Shown here piece after piece: positions 41,870-50,169 of a DNA stretch of 64,000 nt. How positions within the stretch are numbered: position 1 is the first letter of the stretch; the number at the start of each line of letters is the position of its first letter. Source of the stretch: Catelliglobosispora koreensis DSM 44566. Lineage in GTDB: Bacteria > Actinomycetota > Actinomycetes > Mycobacteriales > Micromonosporaceae. The position numbers were made by a program, and so were the translations under genes. The notes beneath the pieces were generated by a model, which saw only the letters and a list, made by a program, of their open reading frames with translations, had not been told where the DNA came from and did not search any database. The stretch spans positions 372,097-436,096 of the forward strand of contig NZ_KB903261.1 of assembly GCF_000379685.1 (NCBI RefSeq), written 5' to 3'.

Positions 41870-42379
41870 CTCATCGAACTCGTCATCATCGAGCTCGGCC
41901 AGTTGTCCGGCTAGGTCGTCGAATTCATGCGCGAGCGGGTCGTTGACAACGTAGAGCCGCCAGGCGAAATAGACACCCACTGCGGCGAGAACGGCTACCC
42001 CTGTGTGAAAGACCGGCTCCATCAGTCCGGTCGAAGCGGCTCTTTCATAGGGGTAACTCTCCACGCTGAGTTGCTGCGAGTAGACGCCCGCGACGTAAAT
42101 CGCGTTCCATGCCAGCAGGATGCCAAACTCGCCAAACGCCAATAGCGCCAGGGGCCGAAGGCCAGGAATCACCGGGCGCACACCGCCGCCCAGCGTAACG
42201 GCGGCTCCCAAGAGGAGCACCAGCCAGATGCCCGGGTTCGCGACTTGGAGGATCCCATGCAGCGCGTCGGAAGACTTCGCTGCCAGAGCCCAGTCGACCA
42301 GCGCTATCAGCTCAATGATCCCGGCGAAGACAACCACAACCCACGCCGCTAGCGCGCGCACTACCCCCGTGTTCCCCAT
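41822..42379 (-). CDS. Four-helix membrane protein, unknown
   Basis: A 185-residue protein with about four hydrophobic helices (AAWVVVVFAGIIELIALVDWAL, IWLVLLLGAAVTLGG, LALLAFGEFGILLAWNAIYVAGVY, GVAVLAAVGVYFAWRLYVV) and an acidic C-terminal tail (LAELDDDEFDESAAQQGE). ATG at 42379 starts the hydrophobic part; the frame is open upstream without support. It follows the Nudix gene by 23 bases on the same strand. Tail-to-tail overlap of 48 bases with the previous gene means the acidic tail is read opposite to the last helix of that gene. Confidence 0.7.
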   Translation of the reverse strand: MGNTGVVRALAAWVVVVFAGIIELIALVDWALAAKSSDALHGILQVANPGIWLVLLLGAAVTLGGGVRPVIPGLRPLALLAFGEFGILLAWNAIYVAGVYSQQLSVESYPYERAASTGLMEPVFHTGVAVLAAVGVYFAWRLYVVNDPLAHEFDDLAGQLAELDDDEFDESAAQQGESADESYPR

Positions 42380-42402
42380 GCGAGGCACCGTAACAGCTGA
42401 TG

Positions 42403-42906
42403 TCAATGTGTGCGGGCGTAAGTCCACGACAGCATCTGGCCCTCGTGATAGGGCATCACGCCGTGAAAAGGCCGCGAGTCGTCATCGAACACCATCGGCA
42501 GCCACCGGAAGTCGCTTTCCCACAAAGGAAAATCAGCAAGAGCTTCTATGGGTACCCACTGGAGGGTCCCTTCGTGGTTTCCAGCGTGAGCGACTCCAGA
42601 GAAGGTGTCAACGCGGAAGATGAAGCCAAACCAGTCCTGCCCACCTTTGCCGAACCCGGGCCACGAAACGGTGCCCCGCAAGGTGAATTCGGTGGCGATG
42701 AGGCCGGACTCCTCGCGGATTTCCCGGGCCGCACCGTCGACCACGTGTTCATCACGCTCGAGGCGGCCGCCCAGGCCGACGTATTTCCCGTAGTGAATGT
42801 CATCGGGGCGTTTGTTGCGGTGCAGCAACAACGTTTGCTGACGGTCCGGTGAAACGACGTAGGCGAGGGTCGCGACGACAGGTTTGAGCACGACCGAGTG
42901 TCTCAA
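42403..42906 (-). CDS. Nudix hydrolase (MutT/8-oxo-dGTPase-like)
   Basis: A 167-residue Nudix protein. The Nudix box GLGGRLERDEHVVDGAAREIREESGL is complete (GX5EX7REUXEEXGU, Glu metal ligands present). Flanking motifs LLLHRNKRPDDIHYGKYVG and FDDDSRPFHGVMPYHEGQMLSW resemble the MTH1/YtkD-type 8-oxo-dGTP group. It sits 8 bases after the MFS gene. Possible house-cleaning of oxidised nucleotides; substrate unproven. Confidence 0.9.
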   Translation of the reverse strand: MRHSVVLKPVVATLAYVVSPDRQQTLLLHRNKRPDDIHYGKYVGLGGRLERDEHVVDGAAREIREESGLIATEFTLRGTVSWPGFGKGGQDWFGFIFRVDTFSGVAHAGNHEGTLQWVPIEALADFPLWESDFRWLPMVFDDDSRPFHGVMPYHEGQMLSWTYARTH

Positions 42907-42914
42907 ATGACGGG

Positions 42915-44189
42915 TCAGACGGCCGCACCAACCGGCTCCCGGACGGGTGATTCGGCCGTGCCGTCAGCCTTGGCGTCGATCAGTCCCCGCAGCGACAGGG
43001 CGATGAGGGACGCGACAAGGCAGCCACCGATGACCAGGCCGATCCACAGGCTGCCCAGACCCATGCCCAGCAGTGGCCCGGCACTGACGGGGGCGACGAC
43101 CGCTGAGATGCCCCAGATCATGCCGGCCAAAGCGTTGTACCGCCCGCGCAACGCATCCGTCGCGAGAGCATTGACCATCGTCGGCTGAGTGGGGGACAGG
43201 AACGTCTCACCAAACGCGAAGACCGCCATGAAGGCGATGACGCCAACCGTGCTGAGCACAGCGTTCTTTCCGTTGACGAGACCAGCCAAGCCAAGGATGA
43301 GCCATGCCATGGCGAAGACCGCTCCGACGGCCGCCAGGGTGAGCGTCCGGCTGCGTCCTTTGAGGAGCTTGATGACGATCAGCTGGGCCAGCACAATCAC
43401 GATCGTGTTCGCGGTGAACGCGTAACCGATCACGCCTTCGTCGACCTTGATCACGTCCAGGGCGAAGCCCGAGAAGCCCACCTCAAGCTGTGCGTAACCG
43501 GAAATCGTGAGCAGCAAGCTGAACATGAGCAGACGGCGAAATGGCTTGTCGCGCAACACGGTCGCGTAGCCGCCGCTGGAACGTTGCGCTGACGTGGGCT
43601 GCACCAACCGCAATCCGACCTTGGGCAGGGTCAACAGCACGACGACCGGGCCTAGGTAACACAGCATGTCGAGCAGGTAGACGAGCTGGAAGGTCCCGGG
43701 ACGGTCAATGTCCACAATGGAGCCGGCGATCGCCGCACCCACACCGATGCCCAGGTTGAGCAAAGCGAACTGTAAGCCGAAGACCTTCTGCCGCTCAGCA
43801 TCAGACGTCAGTGACGTGAGGATGGTGGACTGGCCGGCCCAGATCGTGCTGCCACCGAATCCGGCGAGCGTCAAAGCTCCGAGCACGTGCCACTGACTGG
43901 TGCTGAAGGCCAATAGGCCCATCGACACCGCCTCCAGCACGAGCGCTGGCAGCACGACCTTGCGGGCGCCCAGCCGGTCGATCAGGGTGCCGCCCACGGG
44001 AGCGACGACGAGGGTGAGCAGGCCGAACCAGCCGATCAGCAGACCGGCCGTGCCGTCGGAGATGTCGCGGACCTTCGTCAGGTAGATGAACAAGAATGGC
44101 AACGTGAAGCCGCGCCCCAGCGACGAGAAGGCCGTCCCGATGAGCATGCGTCGAGCTTCAGGACGGGAGGGCAGGGCATCACGGAACAT
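42915..44189 (-). CDS. MFS transporter, DHA-type
   Basis: A 424-residue permease with about 12 membrane helices. Motif A-like loops are seen (GTLIDRLGARKVVLPALV, between helices 2 and 3). Helix 1 starts ARRMLIGTAFSSLGRGFTLPFLFIYL. The general form is a drug:H+ antiporter of the MdtG/YfcJ-like kind. It heads a possible three-gene transcript MFS-Nudix-membrane protein. Substrate unknown. Confidence 0.88.
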   Translation of the reverse strand: MFRDALPSRPEARRMLIGTAFSSLGRGFTLPFLFIYLTKVRDISDGTAGLLIGWFGLLTLVVAPVGGTLIDRLGARKVVLPALVLEAVSMGLLAFSTSQWHVLGALTLAGFGGSTIWAGQSTILTSLTSDAERQKVFGLQFALLNLGIGVGAAIAGSIVDIDRPGTFQLVYLLDMLCYLGPVVVLLTLPKVGLRLVQPTSAQRSSGGYATVLRDKPFRRLLMFSLLLTISGYAQLEVGFSGFALDVIKVDEGVIGYAFTANTIVIVLAQLIVIKLLKGRSRTLTLAAVGAVFAMAWLILGLAGLVNGKNAVLSTVGVIAFMAVFAFGETFLSPTQPTMVNALATDALRGRYNALAGMIWGISAVVAPVSAGPLLGMGLGSLWIGLVIGGCLVASLIALSLRGLIDAKADGTAESPVREPVGAAV

Positions 44190-44232
44190 GACGCCAGTCT
44201 TTCGCTGACCCCCGGCGTGGGACTACTTAATT

Positions 44233-44264
44233 ACCGGCGCTGTGGTCAGGACCACAGCGCCGGT
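44233..44264 (-). terminator. Strong hairpin ending the repeat-protein gene
   Basis: ACCGGCGCTGTGGT and ACCACAGCGCCGGT pair over 14 bp around a 4-base loop, 6 bases after the stop at 44271 on the minus strand. The following sequence (AATTAAGTAG) is AT-rich but not a clean T-run. Confidence 0.8.
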
Positions 44265-44270
44265 CAGTCC

Positions 44271-46421
44271 TTACGGTGTGGTGCTGGCGGAAGGCTTGGC
44301 GGTCGGAGCCGTTGATCCCGCCGGAGCCGGAGTCCCGTTAGCGGGAGCCAGGCACAGGATCTCGGTCTTGCGCTGCTGCACGGTCGGCTGCGTCGGGTCA
44401 GGACATTGCCTGGCGTCCGACACCATCCCGGTCACCCGGAAGGCACCGGCCTCATTGCAGCTAGCGGCAACCGCGACGTTGGCATCGCTGGCGTCCTTCT
44501 TAAGACAGTCATCAACCGCGAACGACGATCCGCCACCGACCAGCTTGTCGACGAGGATCAGGCCGCCAAACGCGATCGCCAGCAGGGCCACACAGCCGAC
44601 GAGGACGCCCAGGATCAACCGGCCCTTGCGTTCTGGCTTCGGCTCTGGAGTCGCCGCGACGGACGGTTTCGCCTCGGGAGCGAACTGCTCGAACCGCTTC
44701 TCCTCCGGCACGCGCTGCTGCGGAACCTGAGGACCGCCTGGAGGCATGCCCTGTGGCGGCATGCCCTGAGGTGGCATCCCCTGCTGTGGGGGACGTTGTT
44801 GCTGCGGGGGCGGGCTTACCGGCTGAGGCACCATCGCGGGTGCGATCAAGTCGCTGTAAGGCGGCTGGCCTGGCTGGCGCTGCACCTCGGCCGGAGCAGC
44901 AGCGGCGGCCGACGAACCGTAAACGGTGGCCGATCGGGGCGCTTGCTGCGGCGGGGCCGGAGGCACTTCGCCGGGCCGGGCAACGGAAACGGCCGCACGG
45001 GCTGTCGCCCGCGCTGGGGTCGCTGGCGGCGCGGCGTTGGCGTCAACACTATCGACAGGCTGAACCTGTTGCGGCACTTGGGCTGCGGCGGATCCGTACA
45101 CACGGCCGGACGACTTAGCGGGCTGCGCCGGAGCGGGCGCCTCGTTGGGGTCGATCCTGCTCGATGGAGGCACGGAAGCGGCAACACGCACACGTCCGGT
45201 TGTCGTGCCCGCTGCGGCCACCGCTGCTCCTGCGGCCGCCGCTGCCGCCGCGGCGCCTTCGGCTGCTGGTGCCTCGGGGGCTGGCGTGGACGGCGACCAA
45301 GAGGCAGAAGCCGCTGCGGGCTCCGAAGCGGGCGTGGAAGACCACGAGTTGGAAGCTGGCTCGCTGGAGGGCCAGGAAGAAGACGCGGCAGGCTCCGAAG
45401 CGGATTGCGCGGTCCAAGATGGTGCGGCTGGTTCCGAAGAGGACGACCAGGAGTTAGACGCTGGTTCGGGCGCTGGCGTTGAGGACCACGAGTTGGATGC
45501 TGGCTCGCTGGACGGCCACGAGGACGACGCAGCGGGTTCCGAAGCGGGCGCAGAGGACCAGGAGTTAGACGCTGGTTCGGGCGCCGGGGTCGAGGACCAC
45601 GAGTTGGATGCTGGCTCGCTGGACGGCCACGAAGAAGACGCAGCGGGCTCCGAAGCGGACTGCGCGGTCCAAGAAGGCGCGGCGGGTTCCGGGGCAGGCG
45701 TTGATGACCAGGACGGTGCGGCAGGTTCCGGGGCAGGCGTGGAGGACCAAGACGGCGCGGCTGGCTCGGGCTCCGCGGCGGCTGGTTGCCAGCCCGCTGG
45801 CTCCGACACCGGCTTCCAGCCGGATGCTTCTGGTTCCGCGGCGCTAGACCGCCACGAGGCGGGCTCGGAGGCGGTGGTCCATGATGAGGCTTCGGGCTCT
45901 GGCTTCCACGCCGACGGCTGCGGCTCGGCCGGGGTGCTGCTGCCCCACGACGGCTCAGGCTCCGGAGTGGACTGCCACGAGGGCGGGCTGCCCGCGGGTT
46001 TCGGTGACTCGCCTGCGGCGAAGGCGGACCAGGAGCCACTTGGAGCCTCGGGTTCGGGCACGGACGGCTGCCACGGCTCGCTTGCGGCGGGAGCGGAAGT
46101 GTAGGTCTCCCAGCTTGGCGGGGAGAGCTCCGAGTCGTGCCGCACGCCGGGGATCGGCACGACGGCCGGCGCTGGAACGTAGGAGTCGGTTGAGCCCCAG
46201 CTAGGCGCCTCCGGTTCGGACGGGAAGCCGCTGAAGGCCTCACTGTCCGGAGGGAACGACGAATCGTTCGACGGGGTGTATGGCGTGAAGACCGGAAACT
46301 CATCAGGCGCCGCAGGCGCTTCGAAGAGCCCGGATGCTCGCTGTTGGCCAGACTCTTCTGCGGGCTCGTTCCACTCGGCCGGTGGCGGCCAGCCGGACGG
46401 GTGCGTGGGGTCGGACGACAT
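44271..46421 (-). CDS. Large Trp/Ser/Pro/Glu repeat protein with C-terminal membrane helix and LppU-like tail
   Basis: A 716-residue protein. ATG at 46421 is preceded by GAGGAGG. Residues about 1-420 are low complexity, made of degenerate units such as PEPASNSWSSTPA and SEPAASSSWPS, each with one Trp. A Pro/Gln-rich part follows (about 490-595). A membrane helix lies near 608-630 (GRLILGVLVGCVALLAIAFGGLILVDKLV). The short external domain (FAVDDCLKKDASDANVAVAASCNEAGAFRVTGMV, with C-C pattern) resembles the LppU/septum-associated family. The intracellular Trp-rich tether is unusual. Function unknown; a scaffold at the membrane is possible. Confidence 0.8.
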   Translation of the reverse strand: MSSDPTHPSGWPPPAEWNEPAEESGQQRASGLFEAPAAPDEFPVFTPYTPSNDSSFPPDSEAFSGFPSEPEAPSWGSTDSYVPAPAVVPIPGVRHDSELSPPSWETYTSAPAASEPWQPSVPEPEAPSGSWSAFAAGESPKPAGSPPSWQSTPEPEPSWGSSTPAEPQPSAWKPEPEASSWTTASEPASWRSSAAEPEASGWKPVSEPAGWQPAAAEPEPAAPSWSSTPAPEPAAPSWSSTPAPEPAAPSWTAQSASEPAASSSWPSSEPASNSWSSTPAPEPASNSWSSAPASEPAASSSWPSSEPASNSWSSTPAPEPASNSWSSSSEPAAPSWTAQSASEPAASSSWPSSEPASNSWSSTPASEPAAASASWSPSTPAPEAPAAEGAAAAAAAAGAAVAAAGTTTGRVRVAASVPPSSRIDPNEAPAPAQPAKSSGRVYGSAAAQVPQQVQPVDSVDANAAPPATPARATARAAVSVARPGEVPPAPPQQAPRSATVYGSSAAAAAPAEVQRQPGQPPYSDLIAPAMVPQPVSPPPQQQRPPQQGMPPQGMPPQGMPPGGPQVPQQRVPEEKRFEQFAPEAKPSVAATPEPKPERKGRLILGVLVGCVALLAIAFGGLILVDKLVGGGSSFAVDDCLKKDASDANVAVAASCNEAGAFRVTGMVSDARQCPDPTQPTVQQRKTEILCLAPANGTPAPAGSTAPTAKPSASTTP
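45445..45666 (-). repeat. Two 111-bp direct repeats inside the repeat-protein gene
   Basis: 45445-45555 and 45556-45666 are near-identical 111-bp units (37 codons); related partial copies lie near 45330-45440 and 45660-45780. The period is a multiple of 3 and the reading frame is kept, so copy number can change without breaking the gene. Confidence 0.85.
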
Positions 46422-46501
46422 GCAGGGGCCTCCTCGTGTGCGTTGCCAACCTACCGGCTCGCCGCAACGAGGGAAACCCGGCTGCCCCACACATGACAAC
46501 A

Positions 46502-46530
46502 GCGGGCCTCACCGTCTTGGTGAGACCCGC
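46502..46530 (-). terminator. Hairpin after the 47-residue gene
   Basis: A 12-bp stem with a 5-base loop. The only imperfect pair is U-G in minus-strand RNA but would be a C-A mismatch in plus-strand RNA. This points to function for the minus-strand transcript ending after 46544. It is followed by TGTTGT. Confidence 0.7.
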
Positions 46531-46543
46531 CGTGGGCAAGGGT

Positions 46544-46687
46544 TTAGCGCAGGGAACGCAGGAGAACTGCCGACATCGGGTCGTTCAGGAGCGCGTCACG
46601 CGACCTGAGGGCCCGGCGCCGGTCACCGGACTCCTGGTGGAGCTGCGCGGCTGACTGGCTGCGGTGGCTGGACTTGAAAAGCTTCAT
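46544..46687 (-). CDS. Small basic protein, 47 residues, unknown
   Basis: Starts MKLFKSSHRSQSAAQLHQESG and continues DRRRALRSRDALLNDPMSAVLLRSLR. Basic and helical, with about eleven Arg/Lys. It follows the DUF4173 gene on the same strand by 72 bases and is followed by its own terminator 13 bases after the stop. No strong ribosome binding site. Neighbour context and terminator support a real gene. No family recognised. Confidence 0.55.
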   Translation of the reverse strand: MKLFKSSHRSQSAAQLHQESGDRRRALRSRDALLNDPMSAVLLRSLR

Positions 46688-46759
46688 GCCAACTATTTCA
46701 TCATGTAGAAGGCAGCCATTCAAACGTTTATTAGGTGACGTGCCTTACCTACCTACGAA

Positions 46760-48367
46760 TCATCGGGAAGTTGACGATGAGCCCGACGATTCGCGAATTT
46801 TATGCCATTCCGCGCACGCGTCCGGCCGGTACCGCGATCCGTAGTCCTCGATGACCTTGCGGGCATGCCAGCGGGACTCGTTCCACGAGTACCAAGTGTC
46901 GGGTTGGGTATCGAGCTGAGCGATGATCCGCCGCAGTGCGCAGGAGCGGTAAGGCTCCTCCAATGTCATCAGCTCGTCGATCGCGTCGCTCGTTTGGAAC
47001 TGCAGGTAGCCAAGGTCGAAAGTCTTCAGGTACGAAGGGTCGTCCTTGCGGTCCTCGAAGCGGGCGATGTTGCGCTCAGCGATGTAGGCCTCGGGGTTGA
47101 CGGCGGCGATCGCCAGCAGCAGCCCGGCGAAGCTCGCGATGATCGCCCGGGGGAACCAGGGCGCCTTGAGCTGAATGCCCGCCAAGGCCACGAGAAGGAA
47201 CACGAACCCGAGGTAGAGCTCGACGGCACCGAAGAACAGGCGTTCCCGGGTCCAGCCAAGGTCATCCATGTAGAGCCACATGCGGAAGGCGGCCGAAGCC
47301 ACGATGATCAGGCTGAGCACGACTACGGCGCCCAGCATGACGCGCACGACGAGGCGATCCTGCGCCGTTTCCTTGGCTGACCAACGGCTGGCACACGCGA
47401 TCACCAGCAGCGTCAGCAAAGTCACGACCACGAGCTGCCAGAAGCCCGACACCGCGTACTCAGCGAAGGTGCTGCCTTCGGGAGCCTCCTGCCGGAACAG
47501 GTAGCGGAACTGCAGCGCCACGAAGCCGCCGAACATGACGATCAGGGCGCCTAGGGGCAGCATGAGTTCGATCCGCCCGATGGTCCGCCGCGCGGGCTGC
47601 TCCAGTCCAGTGAGCTTCGGTGGGGCCAGGACGATGAAGATCGCGCCAGCGGTCACGAGCATGCCGATCGGCGTGTAGAGCAGGGCTCGCCGGAACGTGT
47701 CCGCACTCAGGTCAGGCAGGATGTTGCCCACGATCTTGGAGAAGGCGGCGTCGGCCGAGGAGAGCAACGCTCCAAAGACGACAACCAAAACGATCGTCAC
47801 GACGATGGCCCAGAGCGTGCGGCCGCCGGTCGTGGTCTTGTCGCGGGTGCGCTGCCAGGCGGTGGCGCCCTTGGCTAGCCAGGGGATCGAGCGCAAGGTC
47901 GCGAGTGGAAGCGCCGCCCCCGCAACGATCACGGCACGAACGGAATGACCGCCTGCGACGGCCAGCGAGGCGCAGCCGATCGCTCCGAGCACGCAGATGT
48001 AGAACAGCCAGTAGGCGTTGAGGAAAACACCCACGGAAAGCAGCGCCAGAGCCAGCAGGGTCCAGCCGATGCGGGCCGCACGGTCAGCGCGGTTTTCGAG
48101 CTTCTCCCCGAAACGGGCCGCGTGAGCGACAGCTGCGGCAATCACGATTCCAATGAGGAGCCAGCCAAGGCCCGGCTTGGTTAGCGGCAGTGCCACAGCG
48201 GTGGCGATGCCTCCAGCGAGGGCCGCACCCCAGGCGGCGGGACCGCCGCCGTAGGAAGGACCGCTCCACCGGGTTTCCATGAACCTGGGAGGCGGCGGGG
48301 GGAGCGGGGCGAACAGCTGCGCTGGCTTTTGGACTTCAGCTTCCGTTTCGGGCGCTTCTGTGGTCAT
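46760..48367 (-). CDS. DUF4173/DUF4153 multi-pass membrane protein
   Basis: A 535-residue protein. An acidic, Pro-rich cytoplasmic start is followed by about 11-12 membrane helices. The family signature STFAEYAVSGFWQLVVVTLL is present, with a C-terminal soluble segment of about 90 residues (PYRSCALRRIIAQLDTQPDTWYSWNESRWHARKVIEDYG). Its first 32 bases overlap the end of the histidine kinase gene, so it is translated from the same mRNA as the two-component system. Role unknown; possibly the output or sensor partner of that system. Confidence 0.85.
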   Translation of the reverse strand: MTTEAPETEAEVQKPAQLFAPLPPPPPRFMETRWSGPSYGGGPAAWGAALAGGIATAVALPLTKPGLGWLLIGIVIAAAVAHAARFGEKLENRADRAARIGWTLLALALLSVGVFLNAYWLFYICVLGAIGCASLAVAGGHSVRAVIVAGAALPLATLRSIPWLAKGATAWQRTRDKTTTGGRTLWAIVVTIVLVVVFGALLSSADAAFSKIVGNILPDLSADTFRRALLYTPIGMLVTAGAIFIVLAPPKLTGLEQPARRTIGRIELMLPLGALIVMFGGFVALQFRYLFRQEAPEGSTFAEYAVSGFWQLVVVTLLTLLVIACASRWSAKETAQDRLVVRVMLGAVVVLSLIIVASAAFRMWLYMDDLGWTRERLFFGAVELYLGFVFLLVALAGIQLKAPWFPRAIIASFAGLLLAIAAVNPEAYIAERNIARFEDRKDDPSYLKTFDLGYLQFQTSDAIDELMTLEEPYRSCALRRIIAQLDTQPDTWYSWNESRWHARKVIEDYGSRYRPDACAEWHKIRESSGSSSTSR

Positions 48368-49460
48368 CGGTGGGGTCTCCTATGTGGTGGGGCAAGGTGA
48401 CACGAACTCGGCAGCCGACGTTTCCGGGGGTATCGACTACCGCGATGGTTCCGTGGTGCAGACCGACCGCCCAGCGGGCGATGGCCAGGCCGAGTCCTGT
48501 CCCGCCATCGGTGCCACCAGCGTTGCCGCGGGTGAACCGCTCAAAGACTCGGTCGCGCTCGTGCGACGGGATGCCGGAGCCGGCATCTGTCACCTCGAAG
48601 ACCGTAACGTTTGAGTCACGTTTTGCGCTGACCGTAACGGGCTGACCTTGCGGACTATGCCGGGCCGCGTTTTCTAGCAAATTGGCGAAAACCTGATGCA
48701 ACCGGCCAGGATCCGCCTGGATTTTCAGGCCAGGATCCACACGCGACACCGTGAAAGTCGTCTGTGGATGACTCAGGCGCGCCCCTGAAATCGCCACGGT
48801 CAAGAACTCAGCGACATCCACCCTTTCCGGATTCAGGGCGATCGCCCCAGCGTCCACTTTGGAGAGTTCGAGTAATTCGGTGACGAGCTTGCCAAGCCGT
48901 TCCGTCTGCGCGAGCGCGATCTCAAGCGTCGCCGGGTCAGCCTCGCTCACTCCGTCGGCAAGATTTTCTAGTACCCCATGAAGGGCTGTAATGGGTGTGC
49001 GCAGCTCATGCGAGACGTTGGCGATGAGCTCGCGCCGCTGCTGATCCGCGGCGGCGAGGTCGGTCGCCATCAGGTTGAAGGCTCGCGCCAGCTCACCGAC
49101 CTCGTCCCGGCTGGTGGCACGCACCCGTAGGCCGTAATCGCCTCGCGCCATCGCCCGGGCCGCGGCGGTCATCTCGCGCAGCGGTTTCGTCATGCCATGT
49201 GCCAGGACCTGCAACGTGATCACGCCAACCACAGCCGCGGAAATCGCTGTGCGGAAGGGAAACCAGCCGACACCCAGATAGAACACGGTGATGCCGGTGA
49301 AGCCAGCGATGCCGAGCAGAATGCTGAGCTTCAGTTTGATCGAGCGGAACGGATCGAGCGGGCGCGGCATCCGGTCGAGCACGCGATGCGACAGCGCGAT
49401 CAGGGGGCCTAACAGCCAGTAGACCGGGCCCGTCAGGCGGTCGAGAATGCGGTCGATCAT
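48336..49460 (-). CDS. Sensor histidine kinase
   Basis: A 374-residue kinase. Two membrane helices at about residues 31-80 with almost no extracellular loop between them, then HAMP at about 85-140 (ARAMARGDYGLRVRATSRDEVGELARAFN). HisKA follows with the phospho-His in NVSHELRTPITAL, and HATPase_c with N-box NLLENAARHSPQG, G1 VTDAGSGIP and G2 GGTGLGLAIA. The tiny sensor loop suggests it senses membrane state or a partner protein. Overlaps the regulator gene by 4 bases and DUF4173 by 32 bases. Confidence 0.93.
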   Translation of the reverse strand: MIDRILDRLTGPVYWLLGPLIALSHRVLDRMPRPLDPFRSIKLKLSILLGIAGFTGITVFYLGVGWFPFRTAISAAVVGVITLQVLAHGMTKPLREMTAAARAMARGDYGLRVRATSRDEVGELARAFNLMATDLAAADQQRRELIANVSHELRTPITALHGVLENLADGVSEADPATLEIALAQTERLGKLVTELLELSKVDAGAIALNPERVDVAEFLTVAISGARLSHPQTTFTVSRVDPGLKIQADPGRLHQVFANLLENAARHSPQGQPVTVSAKRDSNVTVFEVTDAGSGIPSHERDRVFERFTRGNAGGTDGGTGLGLAIARWAVGLHHGTIAVVDTPGNVGCRVRVTLPHHIGDPTDDHRSARNGS

Positions 49461-50128
49461 GAGACTTCCAGGGCGTAGCCCACACCGTGCACGGTGCGGA
49501 TGAGATCGGCGCCTAGTTTGCGGCGCAGCGCTTTGATGTGCGAGTCCACGGTTCTGGTGCCGTAACCCTCGTTCCAGCCCCAGACCTCGGCGAGCAGACG
49601 CTCGCGCGGCAGGACGCTGCGGTGACGTTCCGCTAGGTAGACGAGGAGGTCATATTCAGTGGGCGTGAGGTGTGCGACCTCGCCCGAGCGTTTGACCCGG
49701 CGTTCCTGCTTGTTGATTTCCAGGTCACCGAGCTGAATCGCGGCTTCCGGCGCGCCGGAGCGTTCCGCGCGCCGCAGCAGCGCGTGTACGCGGGCCGCCA
49801 GCACCCGTAGCGAGAACGGCTTGGTCAAGTAGTCGTCGGCTCCGACGGCCAGTCCTATGAGCAGATCGTTCTCGTCGTCACGGGCCGTCAGCATGAGCAC
49901 CGGCACGGGATATTTCGCCTGGACCCGACGGCAGACTTCCAGCCCGTCGAACCCCGGAAGCATGATGTCGAGAATCATGAGATCCGGCTTCACCCTCAAC
50001 GCCATGTCAACGGCGGCTGGCCCGGAAGCGGCGTGATCGACGAGGAACCCTTCGGCCCTGAGCCGGGCGATCACTGACCCCGCGATCGCAGGATCATCTT
50101 CCACCACCAGGACACGACGCTCTGTCAT
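49457..50128 (-). CDS. OmpR-family response regulator
   Basis: A 223-residue regulator. Receiver domain at about residues 1-118 with acidic pocket VVEDDPAIA, phospho-Asp in DLMILDIMLPG, and Lys in YLTKPFSLRVL. The C-terminal winged helix (HLTPTEYDLLVYLAERHRSVLPRERLLAEVWG, VDSHIKALRRKLG) binds DNA. It starts the operon RR-HK-DUF4173-small protein, so it probably activates its own transcript. Confidence 0.94.
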   Translation of the reverse strand: MTERRVLVVEDDPAIAGSVIARLRAEGFLVDHAASGPAAVDMALRVKPDLMILDIMLPGFDGLEVCRRVQAKYPVPVLMLTARDDENDLLIGLAVGADDYLTKPFSLRVLAARVHALLRRAERSGAPEAAIQLGDLEINKQERRVKRSGEVAHLTPTEYDLLVYLAERHRSVLPRERLLAEVWGWNEGYGTRTVDSHIKALRRKLGADLIRTVHGVGYALEVS

Positions 50129-50169
50129 GTTCCTGGACTGTAGTGCCAGGTTGTGGAGGAGTGGTGAAG

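Noticed and set aside
45330-45780. CRISPR-like or satellite repeat array
   Set aside because: Units are contiguous, in frame and coding; there are no unique spacers of constant size and no cas genes.
45145-46104. Long open frame on the plus strand opposite the repeat-protein gene
   Set aside because: Its composition mirrors the repeats of the minus-strand gene; that gene has a good ribosome site, a membrane helix and an LppU-like domain, so this is a shadow.
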